A stretch of 8,986 bases of DNA from Chitinophagaceae bacterium (GCA_947378615.1 CANCKV010000096.1:1-8986), one strand, 5' to 3'; positions 1 to 6,505 are shown, counted from the first letter of the stretch. Numbers and translations: made by a program. Notes: generated by a model from the sequence alone, not told the origin.

Positions 1-20
1 AACACTTAAAAAAACTCATC

Positions 21-506
21 ATGATTGCAGTTGAAAAAAAATCCTTATTGGTCGGAAAGTATGTTTCCACCCAACATGTAGATAAAGTAATTAGAAATTA
101 CAAACAAGAGCGTTGGATACAAAATAGTGAAAGAATAGGTAAAGAAGATAGCCTTAGTGGATGGTGGAGTATTGAAGAGATAGAAGATTTTTTGGAAAAA
201 GCTAAGATGTATGGGGGAGATGGGGTTAAATTTTATTTTGGTGCTTATGACAAGGATTATCAAGAACAACCTGAATATGCAGGAAGACAAACTTTGGTAA
301 TGGTAGCTACTAAACAAAAAGAAGGCAAAAATGGAACTACTGTCAACAAGGATATTTATGTAAATGAAGGCAACTCAAACAATATTTTGGCATATAACGC
401 AATTAGACTCTGTCCTCCTTCTTGTGGTATTAATGGAGATTCAGATACTCCTGATGTGGGTGTTACTATTGTTGACAGAGGTTCAGATGGCTTAATGGTA
501 ATTTAA
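21..506 (+). CDS. Conserved-looking hypothetical protein, 161 aa, upstream of a sensory operon
   Basis: I do not recognise a named family with certainty. The protein is soluble, with no signal peptide or membrane helix. Residues 46-60 (SGWWSIEEIEDFLEK) and 65-76 (GGDGVKFYFGAY) are the most motif-like parts: an acidic helix followed by a strand-rich segment. The C-terminal part has a CPPSCG motif at about 131-136 and a glycine/aspartate-rich tail. From memory, similar SGWW-containing proteins occur in Bacteroidota near histidine kinases, but this is not verified. ATG at 21 is the first in-frame start, and the preceding 20 bases show no Shine-Dalgarno sequence, which is normal for this phylum. 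The gene ends 24 bases before a strong terminator, so it is probably the last gene of its own transcript. Its coding nature is likely; its function is unknown. Confidence 0.8.
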   Translation: MIAVEKKSLLVGKYVSTQHVDKVIRNYKQERWIQNSERIGKEDSLSGWWSIEEIEDFLEKAKMYGGDGVKFYFGAYDKDYQEQPEYAGRQTLVMVATKQKEGKNGTTVNKDIYVNEGNSNNILAYNAIRLCPPSCGINGDSDTPDVGVTIVDRGSDGLMVI

Positions 507-530
507 TTGATGAAATCGAAACCATTCATT

Positions 531-566
531 AAAAAAACCTCCTTATTTGGAGGTTTTTTGTTTTTT
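531..566 (+). terminator. Rho-independent terminator after the 161-aa gene
   Basis: A perfect 11-bp inverted repeat has arms AAAAAACCTCC at 532-542 and GGAGGTTTTTT at 549-559 around the 6-base loop TTATTT. It is followed by further T-rich sequence (GTTTTTT). It lies 24 bases after the stop codon of the first gene and 36 bases before the next start codon, so it separates the 161-aa gene from the signalling operon. Confidence 0.87.
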
Positions 567-588
567 GAACAATTTTGCTTTATTTCGG
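557..588 (+). promoter_or_regulatory. Possible promoter for the membrane protein/kinase/regulator operon
   Basis: TTTG at 557-560 is followed after 20 bases by TATTTCGG at 581-588, which partly matches the Bacteroidota -33 (TTTG) and -7 (TAnnTTTG) elements. The -7 box has two mismatches. The location is right: after the terminator stem and 7 bases before the ATG at 595. Transcription from here would give a very short or leaderless 5' end. This is a weak call based on spacing and position. Confidence 0.28.
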
Positions 589-594
589 GCTAAC

Positions 595-1242
595 ATGGCT
601 GACAACTTTTACTATTTTATTATCTTTATTGGCATCATCTTGTCCTCTTTTCTTTTTTTGAAGAAGGATGATTCCCCCTATTTAAAATACTTTTCACCTT
701 TTCTTAGTCTAACTCTAACCATAGAATTACTTTGTCTTTATTTGGCCAATCATTCCATTCACACAATTCCTATTATTAATTGCTTTAATATTATCGAAAT
801 GTGCTTTTATATGTGGGTATTAAGAAATATTATAAAAAACAAAAAAATAAAGAGAATAATAAATTTTCTTATTGTAGGATTTCCAATGCTTTGTTGTTTC
901 AATTTACTTTTTTGGCAAGGAATAAATAATTATAACTCGATTACTTACTCACTAGGATGTCTCCTTATCATTTTCTTTTCAATTTATTTTTTCTTTGAAT
1001 TATTTAAATTACAGTATGCTGTTAGGCTAATCATTGACTCAGGGTTTTGGATATGTACAGGATTATTGTTTTATCATTGTGTTAGCTTTCCTGTATTCGT
1101 ATCAGCCAATCTTATGAAAAACTTTTCATTAAAATTAGGTGAAATTATATCTTTTATATTGATGATTATGAATGTTATCTTATATTCACTTTTTTGTATC
1201 GCCTTTTTATGCAGGATCAGAATCAGGAAATACTCTTTATAA
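595..1242 (+). CDS. Seven-helix integral membrane protein, putative sensor partner of the downstream kinase
   Basis: The 215-aa protein is almost entirely hydrophobic, with about seven membrane segments near residues 5-23, 31-50, 55-76, 86-105, 113-134, 145-165 and 180-203. It ends with a short basic tail (RIRIRKYSL), probably cytoplasmic. The segment NCFNIIEMCFYMWVL in helix 3 is a notable polar/aromatic stretch. No enzymatic motif is visible. I chose ATG 595 because an upstream TTG at 547 would put coding sequence inside the terminator hairpin. The 3' end overlaps the kinase gene by 34 bp, suggesting translational coupling. Because the kinase has only one short membrane anchor and no input domain, I infer that this protein may supply the sensory function. 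The ligand is unknown. Confidence 0.8.
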   Translation: MADNFYYFIIFIGIILSSFLFLKKDDSPYLKYFSPFLSLTLTIELLCLYLANHSIHTIPIINCFNIIEMCFYMWVLRNIIKNKKIKRIINFLIVGFPMLCCFNLLFWQGINNYNSITYSLGCLLIIFFSIYFFFELFKLQYAVRLIIDSGFWICTGLLFYHCVSFPVFVSANLMKNFSLKLGEIISFILMIMNVILYSLFCIAFLCRIRIRKYSL

Positions 1243-2006
1243 TAGCTATTGGAATATTAATTGCCTTGCTTTTAGTAGGGTTTATTATCACTATGTTGTT
1301 TTTTTATCAAAGAAGGCAAAATAGGCAAGAGAAGGAGATTGCAGCATTGACAGAACAATACCAAAAAGAGCTATTAGCTAGTCAATTAGAAATGCAGGAT
1401 AGCACAATGAAACAAATTGGTGTTGAATTGCATGATAATATAAAACAACAGCTTGTTGTAGTAACCACTTCACTTAGGTATTTGCCTCTCGACGTAAGTA
1501 GCGATATCTATAGCACCATAAAAGAAATCAGGGAAGAGATAAATGGAATCATCAACGATATTGGAATGCTTTCACATAGCCTTCATTCAGATAGAGTTGC
1601 ACAAGTTGGGTTGTTAGATTCTATAGATCAAGAGATATATAAATTCTCTAGAATCAAGAATATTGAATTGAAATATAACTGTCAAGTACGTTATAACTAT
1701 TATGATGGTCAGGTCAGTACTTTCATTTTTAGAATGTTTCAAGAATTTTTGCAGAATATATTGAAACATGCTAAGGCTACAGAGGTTAACATAGATATAT
1801 TTGACAATGAAAACAATGAGTTTGTCATTCGTGTAAAGGATAATGGAGTTGGTTTCAATACTTCAAATAGGCAAAAGTTGAGTTCAGGATTAGGATTAAA
1901 CAATATCTATAATAGGGCTAAACTCATTGGAGCAACTATAAATATTGAAAGTCTATTAGGTAATGGAACAACAGTTTCCTTACTTTTACCAATACCCAAA
2001 GAATAA
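1209..2006 (+). CDS. Sensor histidine kinase, HisKA_3 (NarX/DesK-like) type
   Basis: The 265-aa protein has one membrane helix at about residues 8-33, then a basic coiled-coil linker (about 34-68). The dimerization/phosphoacceptor helix contains ELHDNIKQQL with His75. The HATPase_c domain has N-box QEFLQNILKHAKA (Asn183), G1 box DNGVG (211-215) and G2 box SGLGLNN (226-232). This is the layout of kinases that phosphorylate NarL/LuxR-type regulators, and such a regulator lies 39 bp downstream. There is no periplasmic or cytoplasmic sensory domain, so input probably comes from the overlapping upstream membrane protein. ATG 1209 is preferred over an upstream TTG at 1194, since it places the membrane helix close to the N-terminus. 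The 34-bp overlap with the upstream gene is longer than the usual 1-8 bp. Confidence 0.93.
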   Translation: MQDQNQEILFIIAIGILIALLLVGFIITMLFFYQRRQNRQEKEIAALTEQYQKELLASQLEMQDSTMKQIGVELHDNIKQQLVVVTTSLRYLPLDVSSDIYSTIKEIREEINGIINDIGMLSHSLHSDRVAQVGLLDSIDQEIYKFSRIKNIELKYNCQVRYNYYDGQVSTFIFRMFQEFLQNILKHAKATEVNIDIFDNENNEFVIRVKDNGVGFNTSNRQKLSSGLGLNNIYNRAKLIGATINIESLLGNGTTVSLLLPIPKE

Positions 2007-2045
2007 AGGTTGCTTTGAATTTTTGAAAGGGAATAATTTACTGAT

Positions 2046-2711
2046 ATGGCACTAAAAGAAAAGAGTATTACAGTAGCATTAGCAGACGATCACCAATTAG
2101 TAAGAAGTGCAATGGCTAGATTGGTTGCATCATTTGCAAGTTGTACCATCTTGTTTGAAGCTGAAAATGGAGAGGAGGTTCAAGAAAAACTTAAAAACCA
2201 TATCATCCCCGACGTATTATTGCTAGATATTAGTATGCCGGTTCTTGATGGCTTTGATACGGCTATTTGGATGACTAAGCATTACCCACAAGTTAGAATC
2301 ATTGCATTAACGATGAATACCGACGAAAGGAGTATTGTAAAAATGATGCGCAACGGAGCAAAAGGATATCTTTCGAAGAATACGGAACCACCTGAACTTT
2401 TATTAGCAATTGAAACGGTGGTTATTAAAGGCTTCTATTTGCCCGAAGAAATATCTTGGAAATTTGTTCAGGGTATTCAAAGCGAAGCAAATTTACCTGC
2501 CGACCCATCTAGCCTTAATGAAAAGGAAAAAGAATTCCTTACTATGATTTGTACAGAAATGTCGTATGATCAAATTGCTAAAAAGATGTGTATTGGCGTT
2601 CGTACAGCCGATGATTACCGTGCAACTCTTTATGAAAAACTAAAAGTCCATTCTAGAATGGGACTTGCTTTATATGCGATTAAGAATGGCATTTCCGATG
2701 CAGTAAGCTAA
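2046..2711 (+). CDS. Response regulator, NarL/LuxR family
   Basis: The 221-aa protein is a two-domain transcription factor. The receiver domain (about 7-125) has the acidic pair Asp14-Asp15, phosphoacceptor Asp61 in LLLDISMPVLDG, switch Thr89 and Lys111, so it should be phosphorylatable. The LuxR-type HTH spans about 156-216 (LNEKEKEFLTMICTEMSYDQIAKK, then VRTADDYRATLYEKL). The usual GLTxRE start of this domain is replaced by SLNEKEKEFL, as is common in Bacteroidota regulators. It follows the kinase by 39 bp on the same strand and is its presumed partner. A TTTG at 2014-2017 followed after 16 bases by TAATTTAC might be a weak internal promoter. Its targets are not visible; autoregulation of the operon is possible. 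Confidence 0.94.
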   Translation: MALKEKSITVALADDHQLVRSAMARLVASFASCTILFEAENGEEVQEKLKNHIIPDVLLLDISMPVLDGFDTAIWMTKHYPQVRIIALTMNTDERSIVKMMRNGAKGYLSKNTEPPELLLAIETVVIKGFYLPEEISWKFVQGIQSEANLPADPSSLNEKEKEFLTMICTEMSYDQIAKKMCIGVRTADDYRATLYEKLKVHSRMGLALYAIKNGISDAVS

Positions 2712-2760
2712 CTGAATTATAATAATATTCCCTTTAATTAAATATTTATTCAGTTTTATT
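2710..2760 (+). terminator. Weak stem-loop at the end of the two-component operon
   Basis: The 8-bp inverted repeat AACTGAAT (2710-2717, overlapping the stop codon) and ATTCAGTT (2748-2755) encloses a 30-base AT-rich loop and is followed by TTTATTTAAT. The loop is long and the stem AT-rich, so termination would be weak. It may alternatively serve as a binding site near the holB promoter. Confidence 0.25.
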
Positions 2761-2771
2761 TAATAGCCTTT

Positions 2772-2779
2772 TATCTTCG
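2772..2779 (+). promoter_or_regulatory. Candidate -7 box upstream of holB
   Basis: TATCTTCG matches TAnnTTTG at five of six defined positions and lies 7 bases before ATG 2787. Such a position is frequent in Bacteroidota genes with very short leaders. The -33 region has only T-rich sequence (TTTTATTT near 2754-2761), not a clear TTTG at the ideal spacing. Confidence 0.4.
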
Positions 2780-2786
2780 CCCTCTT

Positions 2787-3986
2787 ATGCAATTTAAAGA
2801 TATTGTTGGTCAACAAGTAGTAAAGCAACATTTGATTGAAATGGTGGAACAAAACCGTTTGAGTCATGCGTTGCTATTTTTGGGTAAAGAAGGTAGTGGT
2901 GCATTACCATTAGCCTTGGCATTTGCTCAATTTGTAGTTTGCCAGCCAGCACCATCGCCTGTAGTAGAAGACTTATTTGGAGGTATGTCGGCTCTTGAAT
3001 CAAAGCCCACCTATATATCTCCTGATGCTCTCTCAACACAAGAAAACTTTATCCGAGCAGAAAATTTAGTTCATCCTGACTTACACTTTACCTATCCTGT
3101 GATTCCTAGAAAACCCGGCGACAAACCCAAAAGCAGTGACTATGGTTCCGAATGGCGTGAATTTATAAAGACTTCTCCCTATAGTAATGCATACGATTGG
3201 TTGCAGTTTATTGGTGCAGAGAACAAGCAAGGGAATATTACAGCTGATGAGTGTAATGACATCATGAGACAATTGAGCTTAAAAAGCTTTGAAAGTGCTT
3301 ATAAAGTTCTTGTTTTATGGATGCCCGAATACTTAGGAAAAGAAGGAAATAAGCTATTGAAGCTGATAGAAGAACCACCTGCAAATACACTATTTATATT
3401 AGTTGCTGAAGATGAGGAAAATATTCTTCCTACAATTTTAAGTAGGTGTCAGTTAGTTAAGATTCCAAGACTTGAAATTGAAGATGTTGAAGCCGCTTTA
3501 ATAAATAGGGCAAATGCATCTCCTGAAATTGCGGCACAAGTAGCAGCTATTTCTGATGGGAACTATCGGGAGGCCTTGCAATTATTGCAACATAATGAGG
3601 AAGATTGGCAAAGCCTTTTGAAAGAATGGTTGAATAGTACTTTGCGTGGAGGCCCCATTAAACAAGTAAAATTTGCTGATGATGTGAGTAAATTAGGAAG
3701 AGAAAAGCAGAAACAATTTCTTCGATATTTTAATCATTTAATTGGGCAGAGTATTCGAATTAAAGTTTTAGGAACGAATGCTTTTGCAATTGCTGAATCA
3801 GAAAGGGATTTTGCACAAAGACTAAATAAAATAGCCTCTGTAAGTCAACAACAGGCAATCTTAGAAGAATTGGATAAGGCTACATATTACATTGAGCGTA
3901 ATGCAAATGGAAAGTTGTTGTTTTTGGCATTAACTATAAAGTTTTATCATATCCTACAAAACAAAGTTGTCCCGACAATGAATTAA
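2787..3986 (+). CDS. holB: DNA polymerase III subunit delta' (clamp-loader subunit)
   Basis: The 399-aa protein belongs to the AAA+ clamp-loader family. It opens with FKDIVGQQVVKQHLIEMV and RLSHALLFLGKEGSGALPLALAFAQ (24-48), the usual delta'/DnaX start with a degenerate P-loop (GKEGSGAL). HPDLHFTYPV (96-105) is characteristic of the Bacteroidota delta' form. The region 172-222 holds YKVLVLWMPEYL, KLLKLIEEPPANT and the SRC motif (219-221) that supplies the trans-acting arginine finger. It should act in the cytoplasm with the tau/gamma and delta subunits to load the sliding clamp. The segment 50-100, where DnaX/delta' proteins normally bind zinc through four cysteines, has only Cys52. It starts 75 bp after the response regulator with its own -7-like box, so it is probably a separate transcription unit. 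Confidence 0.93.
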   Translation: MQFKDIVGQQVVKQHLIEMVEQNRLSHALLFLGKEGSGALPLALAFAQFVVCQPAPSPVVEDLFGGMSALESKPTYISPDALSTQENFIRAENLVHPDLHFTYPVIPRKPGDKPKSSDYGSEWREFIKTSPYSNAYDWLQFIGAENKQGNITADECNDIMRQLSLKSFESAYKVLVLWMPEYLGKEGNKLLKLIEEPPANTLFILVAEDEENILPTILSRCQLVKIPRLEIEDVEAALINRANASPEIAAQVAAISDGNYREALQLLQHNEEDWQSLLKEWLNSTLRGGPIKQVKFADDVSKLGREKQKQFLRYFNHLIGQSIRIKVLGTNAFAIAESERDFAQRLNKIASVSQQQAILEELDKATYYIERNANGKLLFLALTIKFYHILQNKVVPTMN

Positions 3987-4071
3987 GTAACTTCTTGAAG
4001 GCAACTGATGTTGGAAAGTTTTTCAATAAAAAAATATTCCCCTTCTGCTGAAATACATATTAAACTGATTC

Positions 4072-4602
4072 TTATTCCTTCCAACAACCTAGTTGAAGCA
4101 AAACTTTTGTAACTTCATCTGAATCATGCGTACCAATCAATAGCTTCTTCCCCTCTTTTATTTCTAATTGAATACCCTGATCACCCGAAACGCTTAATGA
4201 TTTATTATTTCCCCATCCTTTCATTCCCCAACCACCATATTCTCCTACAGCACTATACTTCCTCACATAACATTTGTTGAGTTCAGCCAAAGAAAAATAT
4301 TTATACTTTGTATGAAAAGGGAAGAAACGAACATAAATACCATCTGATTTTATGACAGTTTCGAGTTTCATTATACCAAATAGAATAATGATAAAAAATG
4401 GAATTAAAACAGATACAGTAGTAACGACTATTAAACCTTCGTTCGACATTGGTCTATTCCCAAAAGGTTCACCCCAAAACAACTGCTTAATTAATCCATA
4501 AATAGCAGGGATAGAAACAAATACGAAAATTGAAATCAATAATACCCATAATAGTATTTGTTTGAACCGTTGAGACTCTTTAAATAAAATAGTAACTGTC
4601 AT
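4072..4602 (-). CDS. Membrane protein with PH-like C-terminal domain
   Basis: The 176-aa protein has two membrane helices at about residues 16-41 and 57-78. A cytoplasmic-looking domain of about 97 residues follows, with ETVIKSDGIYVRFFPFH, ELNKCYVRKYSAVGEYGGWG and a terminal GIQLEIKEGKKLLIGT strand pair. This pattern resembles the bacterial PH-like membrane proteins common in Bacteroidota; the biochemical role is unknown. I chose ATG 4602 because the 26 residues added by the upstream ATG at 4680 look non-conserved and would begin almost on the terminator at 4691. A promoter candidate also lies between the two starts. The gene converges on holB with 85 bp between stops, and I see no strong terminator in that gap. 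Confidence 0.8.
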   Translation of the reverse strand: MTVTILFKESQRFKQILLWVLLISIFVFVSIPAIYGLIKQLFWGEPFGNRPMSNEGLIVVTTVSVLIPFFIIILFGIMKLETVIKSDGIYVRFFPFHTKYKYFSLAELNKCYVRKYSAVGEYGGWGMKGWGNNKSLSVSGDQGIQLEIKEGKKLLIGTHDSDEVTKVLLQLGCWKE

Positions 4603-4620
4603 TAGAATAAACCTTTTAGT

Positions 4621-4654
4621 GAAAAATAAATGGACTTTAAAAGTTGAAAGCAAA
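4621..4654 (-). promoter_or_regulatory. Candidate promoter for the PH-like membrane protein gene
   Basis: On the minus strand, TTTG (complement of 4651-4654) is followed after 22 bases by TATTTTTC (complement of 4621-4628), one mismatch from TAnnTTTG. It sits 18 bases before the ATG at 4602 and supports that start over the ATG at 4680. The local sequence is T-rich, so a chance match is quite possible. Confidence 0.33.
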
Positions 4655-4690
4655 TAAATTTCATACGCTAAATCTTTCATCTATTAAATT

Positions 4691-4724
4691 AAAAAGGGGT
4701 TTCAGTTAATACCGAAACCCTTTT
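4691..4724 (-). terminator. Rho-independent terminator of the lipoprotein gene
   Basis: Read on the minus strand, AAAAGGGTTTC pairs with GAAACCCCTTTT (one bulged C) around a 10-base loop, followed by T-rich TTTTTAATTT. It lies about 135 bases after the lipoprotein stop codon at 4860 and just before the PH-like gene, so the two minus-strand genes are probably transcribed separately. The stem is nearly symmetric and would also have a TTTT tail on the + strand. Confidence 0.68.
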
Positions 4725-4859
4725 AAAGTTGTTATTCAGCTATCAAAATTAGCTAGAGTGGTCTCAACAGGGCTACACACATATTTGCTGAAACACTTAC
4801 TATCATTGAATTGTACCATTTTTATAAAAATGCTATGTAAAACATTAATACTTATTGTG

Positions 4860-5492
4860 CTAAGGAAAAGTGACAGTGGTAATATTTCCACAACTTACAT
4901 TTGCGGTGAAAGATTCGTCAGTTGGAGAAATAAGATACCCACTTAATTGTAATACCCTAACTGTATGATTACCTACTGGAACTTCAGATACAGTGTGTGT
5001 AGAACCACCATCAACACTTGAATATTGTACAATACCATCTATAAATACTTCATAAGGATTAACAGAAGTACTAACTAATTGAATTTTTCCTTCTGATGAC
5101 AATATTATATTGTTGTAAGTGTTTAAAGTATTCAAAACAAGTGGCGTACTAAAATGTGTTGCATTATGATAATTATCCAAACAGCCACTAGTCACATAAA
5201 AATAATAGGCCATTGATGAAAGATTTGATTTAATATCAAAATAACCGTTTGCATCTGTTATTGCTGTTGCGACAGGATTAGCTTTAGTTTTAAAATCTGT
5301 TACATTAGTATATAATGTTACAGTGGCACCCTCAACAGGGGAACCAAGACTATTTGTAACTTTTACTTTTAATTCTGTAGGGTCAAGTGTTGTTTGTGTA
5401 CTACTTGAACCACTATCTTTTGAACATGAGTTCAAAAGAATTATTGACATGAAGAACATTATTATGTTCTTAAAAATTGAGGTAAATTTCAT
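4860..5492 (-). CDS. Surface or periplasmic lipoprotein with regulatory-like and PEGA-like beta domains
   Basis: The 210-aa protein begins with a lipoprotein signal: basic start, hydrophobic stretch, lipobox LLNSC with Cys23 as the predicted lipidated residue, followed by SKDSGSSS. Residues about 41-103 form a carboxypeptidase-regulatory-like beta-sandwich (LKVKVTNSLGSPVEGATVTL and TDANGYFDIK at 79-88). Residues about 136-210 resemble a PEGA domain (VFIDGIVQY, then VPVGNHTVRVLQLSGY), a small beta fold often found in envelope proteins. It is therefore an envelope-anchored binding or structural protein rather than an enzyme; no catalytic motif is visible. The single cysteines at 104 and about 202 could form a disulfide after export. 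The upstream 200 bp has no clear promoter match. Its partner or ligand is unknown. Confidence 0.85.
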   Translation of the reverse strand: MKFTSIFKNIIMFFMSIILLNSCSKDSGSSSTQTTLDPTELKVKVTNSLGSPVEGATVTLYTNVTDFKTKANPVATAITDANGYFDIKSNLSSMAYYFYVTSGCLDNYHNATHFSTPLVLNTLNTYNNIILSSEGKIQLVSTSVNPYEVFIDGIVQYSSVDGGSTHTVSEVPVGNHTVRVLQLSGYLISPTDESFTANVSCGNITTVTFP

Positions 5493-5693
5493 TTTAATAA
5501 TTTTAGAAATTTGAGATTGTATTTTTTTGTAACTAAACTAATTGATTGTAGTTCTAATTTTTACAATAGAACCACTTAAACGTAGAAAAACTAAGAACTA
5601 TTAAAATATAGTTTCCAATAATTGAATGTTTCTTGATGGATAAATTCGAATTGCTTTTTCATGAATTTTATTTTTAAATAAGAAGCAACATTA

Positions 5694-6074
5694 CTAAACT
5701 TCTTTTAATTCAGGCATATTGAAAGAAGTTCTTTTATTTTCTTCCAGTACAGAAGCATATTTTTCTAAAAGTTCAACATATTTTTCTTTCCAAATAGATT
5801 CTTCGATATTTATTGACTTATCAATTAATTTGTCAGTCATTTTCATTGGTTCAGATTCTTTATAATTTCCAAGACTTGCATTATATAAATCTTCAAAGAA
5901 ATTGTGTTCTAAAGCTAATCCAATCCTTTCTAACAATGACAAATCAATACTTTCCCTGTTATAAATATCATAAACATTTTCTCTTGACTTATTGATTTTT
6001 TTAGCTAAAACAAGTGCTGTCATACCTCTGTATTCCAATATCTGTTTAATTCTCTTACCAATATGTATTTTCAT
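5694..6074 (-). CDS. Cro/C1-type (XRE) HTH transcriptional regulator
   Basis: The 126-aa protein starts MKIHIGKRIKQILEYRGMTALVLAKKINKSRENVYDIYNRE, a five-helix Cro/C1-type HTH over about residues 5-60. Helix 2-3 residues fall near 19-38. The C-terminal half is charged and ends in a probable short coiled coil (WKEKYVELLEKYASVLEENKR), suggesting dimerization. An in-frame ATG at 6119 would add 15 residues. I prefer 6074 because Bacteroidota regulators of this type typically begin MxIHIGK directly before the HTH. A -7 box (6142-6149) and a perfect palindrome (6152-6167) lie upstream, an arrangement consistent with autoregulation. It is encoded opposite to the element-like operon and could be its repressor, or could control the RNA-like region next to it. 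No phage genes are visible. Confidence 0.82.
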   Translation of the reverse strand: MKIHIGKRIKQILEYRGMTALVLAKKINKSRENVYDIYNRESIDLSLLERIGLALEHNFFEDLYNASLGNYKESEPMKMTDKLIDKSINIEESIWKEKYVELLEKYASVLEENKRTSFNMPELKEV

Positions 6075-6141
6075 ATTGCAAAAATCCACCACAACCTCTT
6101 TAGAATAATTTATGTGCATTTTGAATGAATTGTCATTTTAA

Positions 6142-6149
6142 CAAAAATA
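6142..6149 (-). promoter_or_regulatory. -7 box of the XRE regulator gene
   Basis: The minus strand reads TATTTTTG, a perfect match to TAnnTTTG. It lies 22 bases upstream of the ATG at 6119 and 67 upstream of the preferred ATG at 6074. A TTTG is present only 13 bases further upstream, inside the palindrome, which is too close for a normal -33, so the match is incomplete. Confidence 0.45.
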
Positions 6150-6151
6150 AA

Positions 6152-6167
6152 TTTTGATGTATCAAAA
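6152..6167. promoter_or_regulatory. Palindromic operator candidate between divergent promoters
   Basis: TTTTGATGTATCAAAA is a perfect 7-bp inverted repeat around a 2-bp centre, the size and symmetry expected for an XRE dimer site. It lies immediately upstream of the regulator's -7 box and covers the TTTG of the rightward promoter candidate. Binding here could therefore repress both directions. Assignment to this regulator is inferred from position. Confidence 0.45.
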
Positions 6168-6184
6168 TATTTCCACAATATTTG
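6153..6184 (+). promoter_or_regulatory. Candidate rightward promoter facing the RNA-like region
   Basis: TTTG at 6153-6156 is followed by exactly 20 bases and then AATATTTG at 6177-6184, matching TAnnTTTG except for the first base. The expected start of transcription is about 6190-6192, which coincides with the 5' arm of the 12-bp inverted repeat at 6191. Confidence 0.42.
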
Positions 6185-6190
6185 TAATGC

Positions 6191-6202
6191 AATTGACCAC
6201 CA
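6191..6202. repeat. 12-bp inverted repeat, left arm
   Basis: AATTGACCACCA is the perfect reverse complement of 6323-6334, with 120 bases between the arms. A perfect 12-bp inverted repeat of mixed composition is not expected by chance in so short a region. Confidence 0.9.
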
Positions 6203-6322
6203 TCAAATGCTCAATTACAATGAAAAATTATAATAAATGAAAAAGTTGGTAAAAAATATTGTAAAGTCTGTTCTTTCTAATCATAGGTTATGGTTTGATT
6301 TGTTAATTGTTAGTAATTACTG

Positions 6323-6334
6323 TGGTGGTCAATT
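6323..6334. repeat. 12-bp inverted repeat, right arm
   Basis: TGGTGGTCAATT pairs perfectly with 6191-6202. It lies 23 bases before the terminator stem, so in a transcript both arms would be present. Confidence 0.9.
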
Positions 6335-6357
6335 TACACGCATAACAAGAACATTTA

Positions 6358-6389
6358 GGGTGGCATCTGTAAGGATGCTGCCCTTTTTT
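6358..6389 (+). terminator. Strong rho-independent terminator without an obvious upstream protein gene
   Basis: GGGTGGCATC (6358-6367) pairs with GATGCTGCCC (6374-6383) over all ten positions, including two G-U pairs, around the loop TGTAAG. TTTTTTATTT follows. This is the most GC-rich stem in the region. It must serve a rightward transcript that begins between the XRE promoter region and here, and it insulates the downstream operon. Confidence 0.87.
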
Positions 6390-6505
6390 ATTTATGCAAT
6401 TGTGCAGCCAAATTGTTATCATTTTTTCATCATAAGGAACACGGAAATGTATTTCTATACAGTTTCCTCTTTATTTAACTATTCATCAACAATAAAACCA
6501 CAGTA

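Larger units (their letters stand above)
6191..6389 (+). ncRNA. Candidate structured non-coding RNA (about 200 nt)
   Basis: Within the 386-bp gap 6120-6505 I find no convincing protein gene, but the segment has the anatomy of a small RNA. A promoter candidate would start it near 6191. Its first 12 bases AATTGACCACCA pair perfectly with TGGTGGTCAATT at 6323-6334. A nested helix forms between 6213-6218 (AATTAC) and 6313-6318 (GTAATT). An internal hairpin forms at 6279-6295 (AATCATA, loop GGT, TATGGTT). A terminator ends it at 6358-6389. I do not recognise the class. Alternatives are a DNA-level structure such as a single-strand replication origin, or remnants of insertion-sequence ends. Confidence 0.38.

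Noticed and set aside
2046..2065. Third copy of the ATGGCACTAA repeat at the response regulator start
   Set aside because: Only about ten bases match the 7047/7336 repeat and the similarity stops there, so it is probably coincidence of a common MAL start.
4758..4946. Small + strand frame of 62 codons
   Set aside because: It overlaps the lipoprotein gene antisense, has no promoter and looks like an antisense shadow.
6191..6334. Insertion-sequence remnant with terminal inverted repeats (GTGGTCAATT is reminiscent of ends of some IS21-like elements)
   Set aside because: Only 144 bp, no transposase fragment, no target-site duplication found at the arms, and the promoter and terminator positions fit an RNA gene better. 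Kept as an alternative.
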